The translations under genes and the position numbers were made by a program. A model generated the notes under the pieces. That model did not search any database. It saw only the letters and a list, made by a program, of their open reading frames with translations, and was not told the DNA's origin. A stretch of 18,184 nt of DNA from a bacterium (GTDB taxonomy: Bacteria; Patescibacteriota; Minisyncoccia; Phycocordibacterales; UBA10002), in the NCBI GenBank assembly GCA_030697445.1, contig JAUYPY010000034.1, forward strand, positions 1 through 18,184, in the 5' to 3' direction. Shown here in pieces: positions 8,327 to 15,990 of the stretch. Positions within the stretch are counted from its first letter, which is position 1. Every line of letters begins with the position of its first letter.

Positions 8327-8355
8327 TTATTAACATAAGCGGTATCTTTAAGCAA
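8327..8355 (-). promoter_or_regulatory. Candidate promoter for rpmH-rnpA-yidC
   Basis: On the minus strand TTGCTT (8350-8355) and TAATAA (8327-8332) are separated by 17 bases, preceded by TGT as a possible extended -10. The first element matches the -35 consensus at 4 of 6 positions; the second is poor. The position, about 27 bases before rpmH, is reasonable. This is a weak, visual call. Confidence 0.25.
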
Positions 8356-8378
8356 CTTCCGTATTGCCGCTGGCGCGA

Positions 8379-8384
8379 TATACT
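8379..8384 (+). promoter_or_regulatory. Candidate -10 element for dnaA
   Basis: TATACT lies 10 bases before ATG 8395, so the transcript would start only a few bases before that codon. The -35 region is weak. If transcription starts near 8391, either ATG 8395 (near-leaderless) or ATG 8407 (preceded by GGA about 7 bases upstream) could be used. Confidence 0.35.
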
Positions 8385-8394
8385 TTCGTAACGA

Positions 8395-9750
8395 ATGGAA
8401 AACACTATGAGCCCAAAACAATTATGGGAAAGCGCTTTAGTTGAAATAGGAACATCAATTTCTAAAGCAAATTTCCAAACATGGTTCAAAGACACGAATG
8501 TGTCGCGGCTTGAAGATGGGATCGCATACCTAGCTGTTCCGAATGCTTTTGTGCGCGATTGGATTTCCGACAAATACCACAAAATGGCGCTCCACGCTCT
8601 TAGAAATCTCTCCGAGCAGATCCGCTCTATTGAGTATGTGATTTCCAAAGACGAACAAAAACGAGCTCCTATCGCAATGAAAATTGGAGCGATGGATTTG
8701 GGAAATACGGAATTACCGCTTAAAGAGCATTATATAAACAAAGAAAACAACCTAAATCCGCGCTATACATTTGACTCATTTGTCGTTGGTCCGTTCAACG
8801 AGCTCGCGCACGCCGCGGCTCAGGCGATTATCAAAAAACCTTCCGTCTACAACCCTCTCTTTTTCTACGGCAATACAGGACACGGAAAAACACACCTAAT
8901 CCAAGCGGTTGGAAATTTCCTGTACAAAACCGACCCGCACAAAAAAGCATTTTACATCACTTCGGAAAAGTTCCAAATGGAGTTTGTGGTTGCAATGCAG
9001 GCGAACCGCATTAATCAATTTAAAGAAAAATACCGCATCTACGACCTTTTTATTATGGACGACATACAATTCTTGTCAGGAAAGTGGAAAACGCAAGAGG
9101 AATTATTCCATTTGTTCAATACTCTCTATGAGAGCAGCAAGCAAATTATTTTCTCCGCCGATGTGCACCCAAATTTTATCTCAGATATTCAAGATCGCCT
9201 GAAGTCGCGCTTCGCATCCGGTATGGTAGTAGACCTTCCGGCACCGGACTTTGAATCGCGCATCGCAATTTTGCAATCTAAAGCAAAACATGCTGGATTC
9301 CCAATATCAATGGACACCGCACAGTACCTTGCTGGAATCATAGAAGGGAATATACGCGAATTGGAGGGTCTTCTAAACGCAATTGTGTGCAGTTCACAAT
9401 TAAAAGGAAGGGAGTTGTCTCTCACAGAAGTGAAGGGTATTGTGAAAGCAAACGAAAAACCAAAGAAAACAATATCAATAAAGGATGTATTACGGGTTAT
9501 ATCAAATTTTTATCAAATAGAAGAAGCGAGTATTTACGAAAAAACAAGAAGGAAGGAGGTGGTTCGTCCGCGTCAAATCGCAATGTTCCTCCTAAGAGAA
9601 GATTGCAGCATCTCGTATCCACTTATAGGGCAAAAGTTAGGAGGAAGGGATCACACGACAGTTATTCACTCATACGAAAAAATAAAAAACGAATTAAAAC
9701 ACAACAGCACCCTTGAGCAAGAGATTAAACAACTTCGTGCTATGTTATAA
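8395..9750 (+). CDS. dnaA: Chromosomal replication initiator DnaA
   Basis: DnaA binds DnaA boxes and melts the origin. At 451 aa it has all four domains. Domain I is at about 5-85 (LWESALVEIGTSISKANFQTW). There is a short linker, then the AAA+ domain III from about 120, with Walker A GNTGHGKT at 159-166 and Walker B IMDD at 220-223. Domain IV is the C-terminal DNA-binding domain with the signature GGRDHTTVIHSYEKI (D419 to I430). The linker domain II is short. ATG 8395 is used here; ATG 8407 (MSPKQLWES) is a good alternative because domain I usually starts close to it. The gene is divergent from rpmH and upstream of dnaN, the classical origin order. Confidence 0.97.
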   Translation: MENTMSPKQLWESALVEIGTSISKANFQTWFKDTNVSRLEDGIAYLAVPNAFVRDWISDKYHKMALHALRNLSEQIRSIEYVISKDEQKRAPIAMKIGAMDLGNTELPLKEHYINKENNLNPRYTFDSFVVGPFNELAHAAAQAIIKKPSVYNPLFFYGNTGHGKTHLIQAVGNFLYKTDPHKKAFYITSEKFQMEFVVAMQANRINQFKEKYRIYDLFIMDDIQFLSGKWKTQEELFHLFNTLYESSKQIIFSADVHPNFISDIQDRLKSRFASGMVVDLPAPDFESRIAILQSKAKHAGFPISMDTAQYLAGIIEGNIRELEGLLNAIVCSSQLKGRELSLTEVKGIVKANEKPKKTISIKDVLRVISNFYQIEEASIYEKTRRKEVVRPRQIAMFLLREDCSISYPLIGQKLGGRDHTTVIHSYEKIKNELKHNSTLEQEIKQLRAML

Positions 9751-9929
9751 GGATGTGGATAAGTTATTAAAAATAAAATTATAGAAAAACAATAGATTTT
9801 TATTAGAAAGTTTTTATATACTTACTAACATTTAAAAATACAAAAATACATAACAAAAATAAAGATAAAATTACTTTTTCCACACTATCAACACGCTATC
9901 TATCTTATTCATATTTCTTACTATAACAA
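9751..9929. other. Candidate origin of replication (oriC)
   Basis: The 179 bases between dnaA and dnaN are extremely AT-rich, especially 9763-9870. A perfect DnaA box in reverse orientation (TGTGGATAA, 9754-9762) borders the tract on the dnaA side. A one-mismatch box in forward orientation (TTTTCCACA, 9876-9884) borders it on the dnaN side, followed by a two-mismatch copy (CTATCAACA, 9886-9894). Boxes flanking an AT-rich unwinding region between dnaA and dnaN is a common bacterial origin layout. A further two-mismatch box (TTGTCCACC, 8316-8324) lies in the rpmH-dnaA gap. The dnaN promoter must also be here. GC skew was not calculated. Confidence 0.7.
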
Positions 9930-11027
9930 ATGAAAGGAGAATGTTTTAAAGAGAAGTTGGAGCAGGCGATGAGAAACGCAAGCCGAATGACGAGTAAAAA
10001 CCCGTCACTCGCAGTGCTTTCTTATGTACTTCTTGAGGCGAAAAAAGGTTCATTGACGGTTCGTGCAACTAATATTGATGTTGCATACGAGGCAACGGTT
10101 CCGGCGCGAATTGAAAAAGATGGTATTGTTGCAATTTCTGGTCAGTCGTTCACTTCTTTTTTGTCTGGTGTTTCTTCGCAGAATGTAGCACTAAGCGCCA
10201 CTCAGGGTGGTTTGTCTGTACGCGCCGGAAACTCCAGCGCAACTTTTAAGGTTTTTCCACACGATGATTTTCCTACTTTCTCACAACCAAAAGAATCGGT
10301 AAACACATTTCCAGTTTCTCAACTTACTCTTGGTTTAAAATCTGTTTTGTATAGCGCCTCTATGTCGTCACTTAGGCCTGAGCTTTCTAGTGTATTTATG
10401 TTTTCGGAGGGAAATATTATTTTCTTTGTCGCAACCGATTCGTTCCGTCTTGCGGAAAAGCAGGTGGTCTTGCAAAAAAATATATCTATACCGCCAACTT
10501 TGGTTCCGGCGAAAAACGCAACCGAGCTTCTCCGTGTAATCTCGGAAATGGAGCAAGAATTGTGCTCTGTGGCGAGCGATAAAGGCCAGTTTTCTGTTCA
10601 AGGAGGAGGGATGCTATTTACATCGCGTATTGTTGATGGAACATTTCCTGATTATAAACAAATTATCCCAAAAGAATTCGGAACGACAGTTACGCTTCTA
10701 AAGGACGATTTTTTGAAAGCCGCACAACTTATTTCCGGGCTTTCGGAAAAATCAAACCAAATTTTCGTAAGTGTGCCTAAAGGTGGGAACGAGATTTCGC
10801 TGTATGTGAAAAATGCTGATGTGGGTGAGGGTACAAGTAAGCTTCAGGCGGCGGTTTCCGGAGAGCCGTTTGAGATGAGTTTTAATGCTCGTTACCTTTT
10901 GGATTGCTTGAATGCTATTACCGAGTCCAGTGTATCACTTCTCTTTTCCGGCGCAGGCAAGCCGCTAGTCGTCACAGGCGCCGGAAACTCCAACTTCCGC
11001 TATATCGTGATGCCAATGAACCGATAA
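9930..11027 (+). CDS. dnaN: DNA polymerase III beta subunit (sliding clamp)
   Basis: The beta clamp encircles DNA and tethers polymerase III and other replication and repair proteins. The length of 365 aa is normal for three clamp domains. The N-terminus (MKGECFKEKLEQAMRNASRM) followed by NPSLAVLSYVLLEAKKGSL and VRATNIDVAYEATVPARI is typical of domain I. The end, NSNFRYIVMPMNR, matches the usual C-terminal ...MP(M/I)R. The start at 9930 is required by that N-terminus. GGAGA lies inside the coding region next to an out-of-frame ATG at 9941 that stops after two codons, so it is not a ribosome site for dnaN. No Shine-Dalgarno sequence precedes 9930. The stop directly abuts the stop of the convergent penicillin-binding protein gene. 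Confidence 0.97.
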   Translation: MKGECFKEKLEQAMRNASRMTSKNPSLAVLSYVLLEAKKGSLTVRATNIDVAYEATVPARIEKDGIVAISGQSFTSFLSGVSSQNVALSATQGGLSVRAGNSSATFKVFPHDDFPTFSQPKESVNTFPVSQLTLGLKSVLYSASMSSLRPELSSVFMFSEGNIIFFVATDSFRLAEKQVVLQKNISIPPTLVPAKNATELLRVISEMEQELCSVASDKGQFSVQGGGMLFTSRIVDGTFPDYKQIIPKEFGTTVTLLKDDFLKAAQLISGLSEKSNQIFVSVPKGGNEISLYVKNADVGEGTSKLQAAVSGEPFEMSFNARYLLDCLNAITESSVSLLFSGAGKPLVVTGAGNSNFRYIVMPMNR

Positions 11028-13553
11028 CTACTCAATTGCAAATGCCGTTGTTGCCTCTGCACGATTGAGAACGGTGTCGTAGACGACTATTTTTAGTTCG
11101 TTCGTGTCTGTGATTCCATTTAAGTCCTTTGGAACAAAAGAAAATGAGAATGGCGCGGCGAATGTTGACTCAACAAAAACTCCGTTCACATAGAGTTCCG
11201 CTTTGAGTAGTGCGTATTTTTTCTGTACCGCAGAAATAGAAACAATAACGCGTCCGTTTTTTGCAAACACCGTTCCGGCTTTCGGAGAGGTGATTGAGAC
11301 GGTTGGTGCAAATTCCTGTTTATGAATAGGGTCGTCTTCGGTTGGAATTACCACATCTGTTTCGTCGGTCAACTTTTGTTCCTCCGCCCATTTCCGCACC
11401 GGCGTTTCCCAAAGCACAAACTGCGGGTCGGCTTCGGGATTCATTGGTTTTATTCCGTTGCGAGGATTGTTTTTGTCCAACCAATAAAGGATTGAATGAA
11501 CTTCGCGCACCACCCTTTCCTCGCGCGTTTCTGCCGGCGTATACGCTGTTGCACGCTTACTCGACATACGGTCTACCGTAAACGCGCGACCGCCTTGCCA
11601 CATTCCTTTGAGTACCGGAGGAAGGCCGTCTTTACTTTCCTCTGGAGGAGGAGGAAGAACCTCGCGCGGCATAAGCGGGAGCGCTTCGCGCATAAACTCG
11701 TTCCAGAGAGGGGATACAACCACAAAACCCGCCGCCTTTTTTTCCATAGGGCGAGCATCGTTGTTTCCGACCCACACTCCTGCCGCGAGTGTCGGCGAGT
11801 ACCCAACCGTCCATGCATCTTTGTAGTCGTTGGTCGTTCCTGTTTTTGCCGCCACCGAAAAACCGTTTACTTTAAGGTATGAATTTGATCCGAATATGGG
11901 CGTGCGCGCCTTGTCATCGCTTAAAATATCTGAAATCTGCCGCGCCACTTCTTCGGATAGAACTCGTTCTGTATTTGGGCGCGGCTCACTTATCAGTGTC
12001 TTTTCCGCATTAAAAATTTGTTTTACCGAGTGCACCGCATTCTTTTCACCGTTTGCGGCGAATACGCTGTATGCGCCCACCAGATCAAGAAGTCGCACTT
12101 CTCCGCCTCCAAGCACCAAGGTAAGTCCGTATTGATTTGCATTAGTAAGAGTGGATATGCCCATCAGCGTCGCAAGGTTGAATGTATCTTGCTGTCCTGC
12201 TAGGTAAAGTGTTTTTACTGAAGGTACATTAATTGACTGCGCAAGAGCTTCGCGCATTGTGATTGGCCCACGGAATTTTTCGTCATAATTACTTGGCGAG
12301 TAACACACTTTCTCCGGCTCACCCGCATCATTTAGTGGTTTACCGTCTGCGTCGCAAAGCGCACTGAATTGCGTAGGTAGATCAAAAAGAGCTGTTTCCG
12401 GAGTAAACCCTTTAATGAATGCCTCCGCGTACGCAAACGGCTTAAATGTTGAGCCTGGCTGTCTCCCTGCGAGCGCCACATTAAAGTTTCCGTCAATTGC
12501 AGGGTCGAAATAATCGCGAGATCCTACCATCGCAAGAATTTCGCCTGTCTTTGGGTCAATCGCGACAAGAGCTGCATTTTCTGCGTTAAACTTTTCTTGA
12601 TTTTCAAGCGCGTGTTTTTTCACAATGCGTTCCGCCATTTCTTGGAGCCGAGAGTCAAGTGTTGTGATAACACGAAGTCCGCTCTCCGCTACACCTTCGC
12701 CGTATTCTTTTATAAGTTGTTCGCGCACGAATAGCGTAAAATGAGGCGCTTTAATGCCGTACGGATCGAGAGGTTGGAATGTTGTTTCCGATTTGTGCGC
12801 TTCATCGTATTCCGTTTCTGTAATAAAACCCGCATCGCGCATCCTCGTAAGCGCCAAATTTTTGCGCCCCTCAAGACGCTCCCGATTGGTGCCGTATGGC
12901 GAGAAGTAGGTTGGCGCGTTCGGAAGCGCGGCAAGATATGCCGCTTCCGCGAGTGTTAGGTCGCGCGATGACTTATTGAAGTACGAACGGCTCGCTTCTT
13001 CAATGCCGTAGATATTACCTCCATACGGCGCCTCGTTGAGGTAGAGCGCGAGAATCTCGTTTTTGGTGAGTGTTTTTTCCAATTTCAGCGCCAGTACCCA
13101 TTCTTTTAGTTTGCGCGAGATTTTTTTCTCTCCAGTTAGAAGGGAATTTTTCACAACCTGTTGAGTGATGGTAGAGCCGCCTTGTCCGTAACTTCCGCTA
13201 CCTAGATTTGCAAGTATTGCGCGTAAGATTGATTTTGGCTCAATCCCACGATGTTCGTAAAATCGCGCGTCTTCAAGCGCAACCGCTGCGTTTTTTACAT
13301 ACGGCGAAATATCTTCAAAAGGAACAACGCTCCGTTTTACGCCGCGGTGCAGGTCGTATAGAAGCACTGTGCCGGTTCGGTCGTATATTTTTGTGGATTC
13401 GCTTACGCGCCGCTCATTTAGCGATGCGAGGTCCGGAATGCGAAAGGTAGAAATCCAAAGCGCGGCACTCCCCGCAGCGATGAAGCTAAGTGAGATAAGA
13501 ACAATTAATACGCGCCGCAGGAGATGTTTCTTTTTCCGTCGCACATAGTGCAT
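11028..13553 (-). CDS. Class A penicillin-binding protein (PBP1A-like glycosyltransferase/transpeptidase)
   Basis: This bifunctional enzyme polymerises lipid II and cross-links peptidoglycan outside the membrane. Starting at ATG 13553 it has 841 aa; the longer frame from 13604 would overlap the divergent tyrS start, so the inner ATG is preferred. After a basic segment there is a signal anchor (LLRRVLIVLISLSFIAAGSA). The GT51 domain shows VALEDARFYEHRG (catalytic Glu94), GGSTITQQVVKN and LALYLNEAPYGGNIYGI. The transpeptidase shows STFK (Ser368), SIN (440-442) and KTGT (570-573). The last ~85 residues (PTVSITSPKAGTVFAKNGRV onward) form an Ig-like domain ending in DTVLNRAEATTAF. It is convergent with dnaN and divergent from tyrS. 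Confidence 0.95.
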   Translation of the reverse strand: MHYVRRKKKHLLRRVLIVLISLSFIAAGSAALWISTFRIPDLASLNERRVSESTKIYDRTGTVLLYDLHRGVKRSVVPFEDISPYVKNAAVALEDARFYEHRGIEPKSILRAILANLGSGSYGQGGSTITQQVVKNSLLTGEKKISRKLKEWVLALKLEKTLTKNEILALYLNEAPYGGNIYGIEEASRSYFNKSSRDLTLAEAAYLAALPNAPTYFSPYGTNRERLEGRKNLALTRMRDAGFITETEYDEAHKSETTFQPLDPYGIKAPHFTLFVREQLIKEYGEGVAESGLRVITTLDSRLQEMAERIVKKHALENQEKFNAENAALVAIDPKTGEILAMVGSRDYFDPAIDGNFNVALAGRQPGSTFKPFAYAEAFIKGFTPETALFDLPTQFSALCDADGKPLNDAGEPEKVCYSPSNYDEKFRGPITMREALAQSINVPSVKTLYLAGQQDTFNLATLMGISTLTNANQYGLTLVLGGGEVRLLDLVGAYSVFAANGEKNAVHSVKQIFNAEKTLISEPRPNTERVLSEEVARQISDILSDDKARTPIFGSNSYLKVNGFSVAAKTGTTNDYKDAWTVGYSPTLAAGVWVGNNDARPMEKKAAGFVVVSPLWNEFMREALPLMPREVLPPPPEESKDGLPPVLKGMWQGGRAFTVDRMSSKRATAYTPAETREERVVREVHSILYWLDKNNPRNGIKPMNPEADPQFVLWETPVRKWAEEQKLTDETDVVIPTEDDPIHKQEFAPTVSITSPKAGTVFAKNGRVIVSISAVQKKYALLKAELYVNGVFVESTFAAPFSFSFVPKDLNGITDTNELKIVVYDTVLNRAEATTAFAIE

Positions 13554-13576
13554 ACTACCACATTTTGTTTTTATGG

Positions 13577-13582
13577 TAAGAT
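13577..13582 (+). promoter_or_regulatory. Extended -10 element giving leaderless tyrS
   Basis: TGGTAAGAT (13574-13582) reads as an extended -10: TG, one base, then TAAGAT. A start site 7 bases beyond it falls exactly on the A of the tyrS ATG at 13589, which would make the mRNA leaderless. No Shine-Dalgarno sequence is present, in agreement. No good -35 is visible in the 35-base gap. Confidence 0.45.
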
Positions 13583-13588
13583 GGCTGT

Positions 13589-14776
13589 ATGAAAGATGCT
13601 GCAATTAAAGAACTTCTGACACGCGGTGTTGAGCGGATTTACCCAAGCACCGAATTTTTGGAATCGCGCTTGAAAAGCGGAAAGTCGTTGACGCTGTATC
13701 TTGGTATTGACCCAACAGGCCCAACACTTCATGTTGGGCATATGATTCCTCTTTTAAAGCTCCGCCAGTTTCAAGATTTAGGTCATAAAGTAATTTTACT
13801 GATTGGTGATTTTACCGGAATGATTGGCGATCCTACCGACAAAAGCGCAGCGCGGAAGCGCCTAACGCGTGAAGAAGTGTTGGAAAACGCAAAATTATAC
13901 AAAACACAGGCTGGAAAGATCATAGGATTTGACGGAAAGAATCCCGCAGAGCTTCGCTACAATTCGGAATGGCTCGGAAAACTTTCGTTTGCGGATGGGC
14001 TTGAACTATGCGCGCATATGTCGCACGCACAGGTAATCAAGCGCGATATGTTCCAAAAGCGGATTGCGGAAGGAAAAGATTTATATATGCATGAATTCTT
14101 GTATCCGCTTATGCAGGGCTACGACAGTGTCGTAATGGATGTGGACGGAGAAGTTGGTGGTAACGACCAGACCTTTAATATGCTCGTTGGGCGCGACTTG
14201 ATGAAGAAAATGAAGAACCATGAAAAGTTTGTCGTGGCGACGAAACTTCTCACCGACAGTGTTGGCGCAAAAATGGGAAAGACCGAAGGAAATATGGTTG
14301 CGTTTTCCGACACTTCTACCGACTGTTTCGGTAAGGTAATGAGTTGGCCGGACAGTATGATTCTCGCAGGGTTTGAACTTTGTACACGCATTCCGATGAG
14401 CGATATCAAAACCATAAAGGTCTCCCTTGAAGACGGAGAAAACCCAAAGAATTTTAAACAGCAATTAGCAGAAGAAATCACCGCACTCATTCACGGTGGA
14501 AGTGAAGCAATAAAAGCACGAGATAGATTTGAGGCAACATTCACAAAAAGCGAACCAAGCGAGTTTCTCGAGATTGAGTTTGCGGCTAAAGCGGTTGCTG
14601 AGGTTTTGGTAAAAAAGGGAATTGTTGAATCAAAATCAGACCTCCGGCGACTCATTAAAGAAGGAGCTCTCACCAACCTTGATACTAACCAAAAAGTAGG
14701 GGAGGAATTCTTGACCAACACACAGGCGGGTAGGTATCGCATCGGCAAGCACCGGTTTGTGCGTATCACTGAATAA
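13589..14776 (+). CDS. tyrS: Tyrosyl-tRNA synthetase
   Basis: TyrRS charges tRNA-Tyr with tyrosine using ATP. The 395-aa protein has the class I HIGH motif as HVGH (48-51) within LGIDPTGPTLHVGHMIPLLK, the KMSKS loop as KMGKT (228-232), and the tyrosine-site region QGYDSVVMDVDGEVGGNDQ. The C-terminal ~65 residues form an S4 RNA-binding domain (VLVKKGIVESKSDLRRLIKE, then a G-R-Y-RIGKHRFVRI end). The combination of KMGKT and the first motif puts it in the bacterial TyrS/TyrZ group; which branch I cannot say. It is divergent from the penicillin-binding protein gene and ends inside the arm of a strong terminator. Confidence 0.96.
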   Translation: MKDAAIKELLTRGVERIYPSTEFLESRLKSGKSLTLYLGIDPTGPTLHVGHMIPLLKLRQFQDLGHKVILLIGDFTGMIGDPTDKSAARKRLTREEVLENAKLYKTQAGKIIGFDGKNPAELRYNSEWLGKLSFADGLELCAHMSHAQVIKRDMFQKRIAEGKDLYMHEFLYPLMQGYDSVVMDVDGEVGGNDQTFNMLVGRDLMKKMKNHEKFVVATKLLTDSVGAKMGKTEGNMVAFSDTSTDCFGKVMSWPDSMILAGFELCTRIPMSDIKTIKVSLEDGENPKNFKQQLAEEITALIHGGSEAIKARDRFEATFTKSEPSEFLEIEFAAKAVAEVLVKKGIVESKSDLRRLIKEGALTNLDTNQKVGEEFLTNTQAGRYRIGKHRFVRITE

Positions 14777-14808
14777 AAAACTTCCCGAGGTGACTCGGGA
14801 AGTTTTTT
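14775..14808. terminator. Bidirectional intrinsic terminator between tyrS and the ruvC operon
   Basis: A perfect 9-bp stem (CTTCCCGAG 14781-14789, CTCGGGAAG 14794-14802) closes a GTGA tetraloop. A run of A precedes it and a run of T follows (14803-14808), so it works as a stem plus U-tract on both strands. It ends tyrS on the + strand and the trmB-yebC-ruvC unit on the - strand. Confidence 0.95.
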
Positions 14809-14810
14809 AT

Positions 14811-14894
14811 TCACTCTTCTTCACTTTCCATCTCGGAGGTCATTTCTTCCCCCTCTTCTACGCTCACTGAAGGGTCAATGGTTTCATCTTCCAT
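14811..14894 (-). CDS. Possible 27-aa acidic small protein
   Basis: The minus strand from ATG 14894 to TGA 14811 encodes MEDETIDPSVSVEEGEEMTS followed by EMESEEE, a very acidic peptide with no hydrophobic core. It lies 51 bases after ruvC on the same strand and ends just before the terminator, so it would be the last cistron of that unit. AT-rich sequence before the ATG (CTATATCAAA) could alternatively give it its own leaderless transcript. The frame could be chance, given its length; its position between a stop and a terminator and its coherent composition make it worth keeping as tentative. Confidence 0.35.
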   Translation of the reverse strand: MEDETIDPSVSVEEGEEMTSEMESEEE

Positions 14895-14945
14895 TTTGAT
14901 ATAGTGCCTTATCTTATAAAAAGATACGCAGATAGTTGTATCAAA

Positions 14946-15449
14946 TCAGTATTTCTTTGCAAGAACGCTACCTGTGGAAAACTTTTCTGTTGCCAAACAA
15001 GTCAGCCCTATCGCAATTGCATCGTATTCGTCGTCTAGCCGTTTTCTTGGAGGCAATGCAATAAGTTTCCTCACCATTTCCGTAACTTGTGTTTTATCGC
15101 TCCTGCCGTAACCGGTTACGGCAATTTTTATTTGCAAAGGCGTGTATTCAAACACAGAAAGTCCAGCACATGCGGTTTCGTAAAGAATGACACCGCGCGC
15201 TTCGGCAACGCGAAATGCTGTTTTCTGATTAGAAAACAAAAACAGCGTCTCGGTCGCCAGTACCTCCGGCTTCCACTCCGCAATCACTTTTTTTATTTCA
15301 CCGCCGATATGCGCGAGCCGCTCGCTCGCCGTTTGTTTTTTGTCCGTCGTTACGCACATAGAAAAAAGCGCAATCTCCTTCCCGTTTTGTTTTTCCAAAA
15401 TTGCAATACCCAAACGGTCGTATCCCGGATCTATCGCAAGTACGCGCAT
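14946..15449 (-). CDS. ruvC: Crossover junction endodeoxyribonuclease RuvC
   Basis: RuvC cuts Holliday junctions as a dimer during recombination repair. From ATG 15449 the protein has 167 aa. The catalytic acids fit the family: D7 in MRVLAIDPGYDRLG, E67 in LATETLF, and D140 and D143 in RLDDEYDAIAIGL. Start choice: an ATG four codons earlier (15461) would overlap yebC by 11 bases, whereas ATG 15449 follows the yebC TAA by one base and gives the usual N-terminus. It belongs to a minus-strand unit after the TrmB-like regulator and yebC. ruvA and ruvB are not adjacent here. Confidence 0.95.
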   Translation of the reverse strand: MRVLAIDPGYDRLGIAILEKQNGKEIALFSMCVTTDKKQTASERLAHIGGEIKKVIAEWKPEVLATETLFLFSNQKTAFRVAEARGVILYETACAGLSVFEYTPLQIKIAVTGYGRSDKTQVTEMVRKLIALPPRKRLDDEYDAIAIGLTCLATEKFSTGSVLAKKY

Positions 15450-15450
15450 A

Positions 15451-15981
15451 TTATTCGGCATTTGTGATTACCTCTTGAATGTCATCATGTGCCTCAAGTT
15501 TTTCAACAAGTGCTTCCAGTTTCGCAAGGTCTTCGTCCGAAAGGGAAACAGTCGTCGTGGGCTTCCACCCCTCTGGCGTTTTCTCAAACGCCCACGCCGC
15601 GGCGCCGGGGGAAGCGAGATTGCCGCCGTTTTCAGAGAGTAGGTGTTTAATTTCATTTGATGCTCGGTTGCGGCTATCAGTGAGCGCTTCAATCAGTATC
15701 GCAACACCTCCTGGTCCGTACGCTTCGTAAAGCACCGATTCAAGCGATGCGCTGGAGTCTTCGGTGGCTTTCTTAATCGCGCGCTCAATGTTGTCGCTCG
15801 GCATATTTTCTTTCCGCGCGCGCTCTATGGCGGCGCGGAGCATTGGCGCGTCCTTGTTTCCTTTCGCGGTCCGCGCCTCATTCGCAATCAGTTTTGCAAA
15901 CTTAGAAAACACCTGACTCTTCTTCGCGTCGGTCTTTCCTTTCTTGATTTTTATCTGACTCCATTTATTGTGACCACTCAT
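15451..15981 (-). CDS. yebC: YebC/TACO1 family protein, internally shortened
   Basis: YebC proteins were long called transcription regulators; family members (bacterial YebC2, mitochondrial TACO1) are now linked to translation of proline-rich stretches on the ribosome. The N-terminal half is canonical: MSGHNKWSQIKIKKGKTDAK, then ARKENMPSDNIERAIKKA, YEAYGPGGVAILIEALTDSR and NRASNEIKHLLSENGGNLAS. After PGAAAWAFEK the usual ~60-residue middle domain is missing, and the sequence goes almost directly to the C-terminal helix (LAKLEALVEKLEAHDDIQEV, then ITNAE). The result is 176 aa instead of about 240-250. The frame is intact, so this looks like a natural reduction. It lies 9 bases after the regulator gene and 1 base before ruvC. 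Confidence 0.9.
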   Translation of the reverse strand: MSGHNKWSQIKIKKGKTDAKKSQVFSKFAKLIANEARTAKGNKDAPMLRAAIERARKENMPSDNIERAIKKATEDSSASLESVLYEAYGPGGVAILIEALTDSRNRASNEIKHLLSENGGNLASPGAAAWAFEKTPEGWKPTTTVSLSDEDLAKLEALVEKLEAHDDIQEVITNAE

Positions 15982-15990
15982 GCAACAAGA

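Noticed and set aside
13554..13604. 17-codon N-terminal extension of the penicillin-binding protein
   Set aside because: It would overlap the tyrS start on the opposite strand and adds a non-conserved segment before the basic anchor.
14081..14490. Long minus-strand frames inside tyrS
   Set aside because: Antisense to a well-supported conserved gene, without family resemblance.
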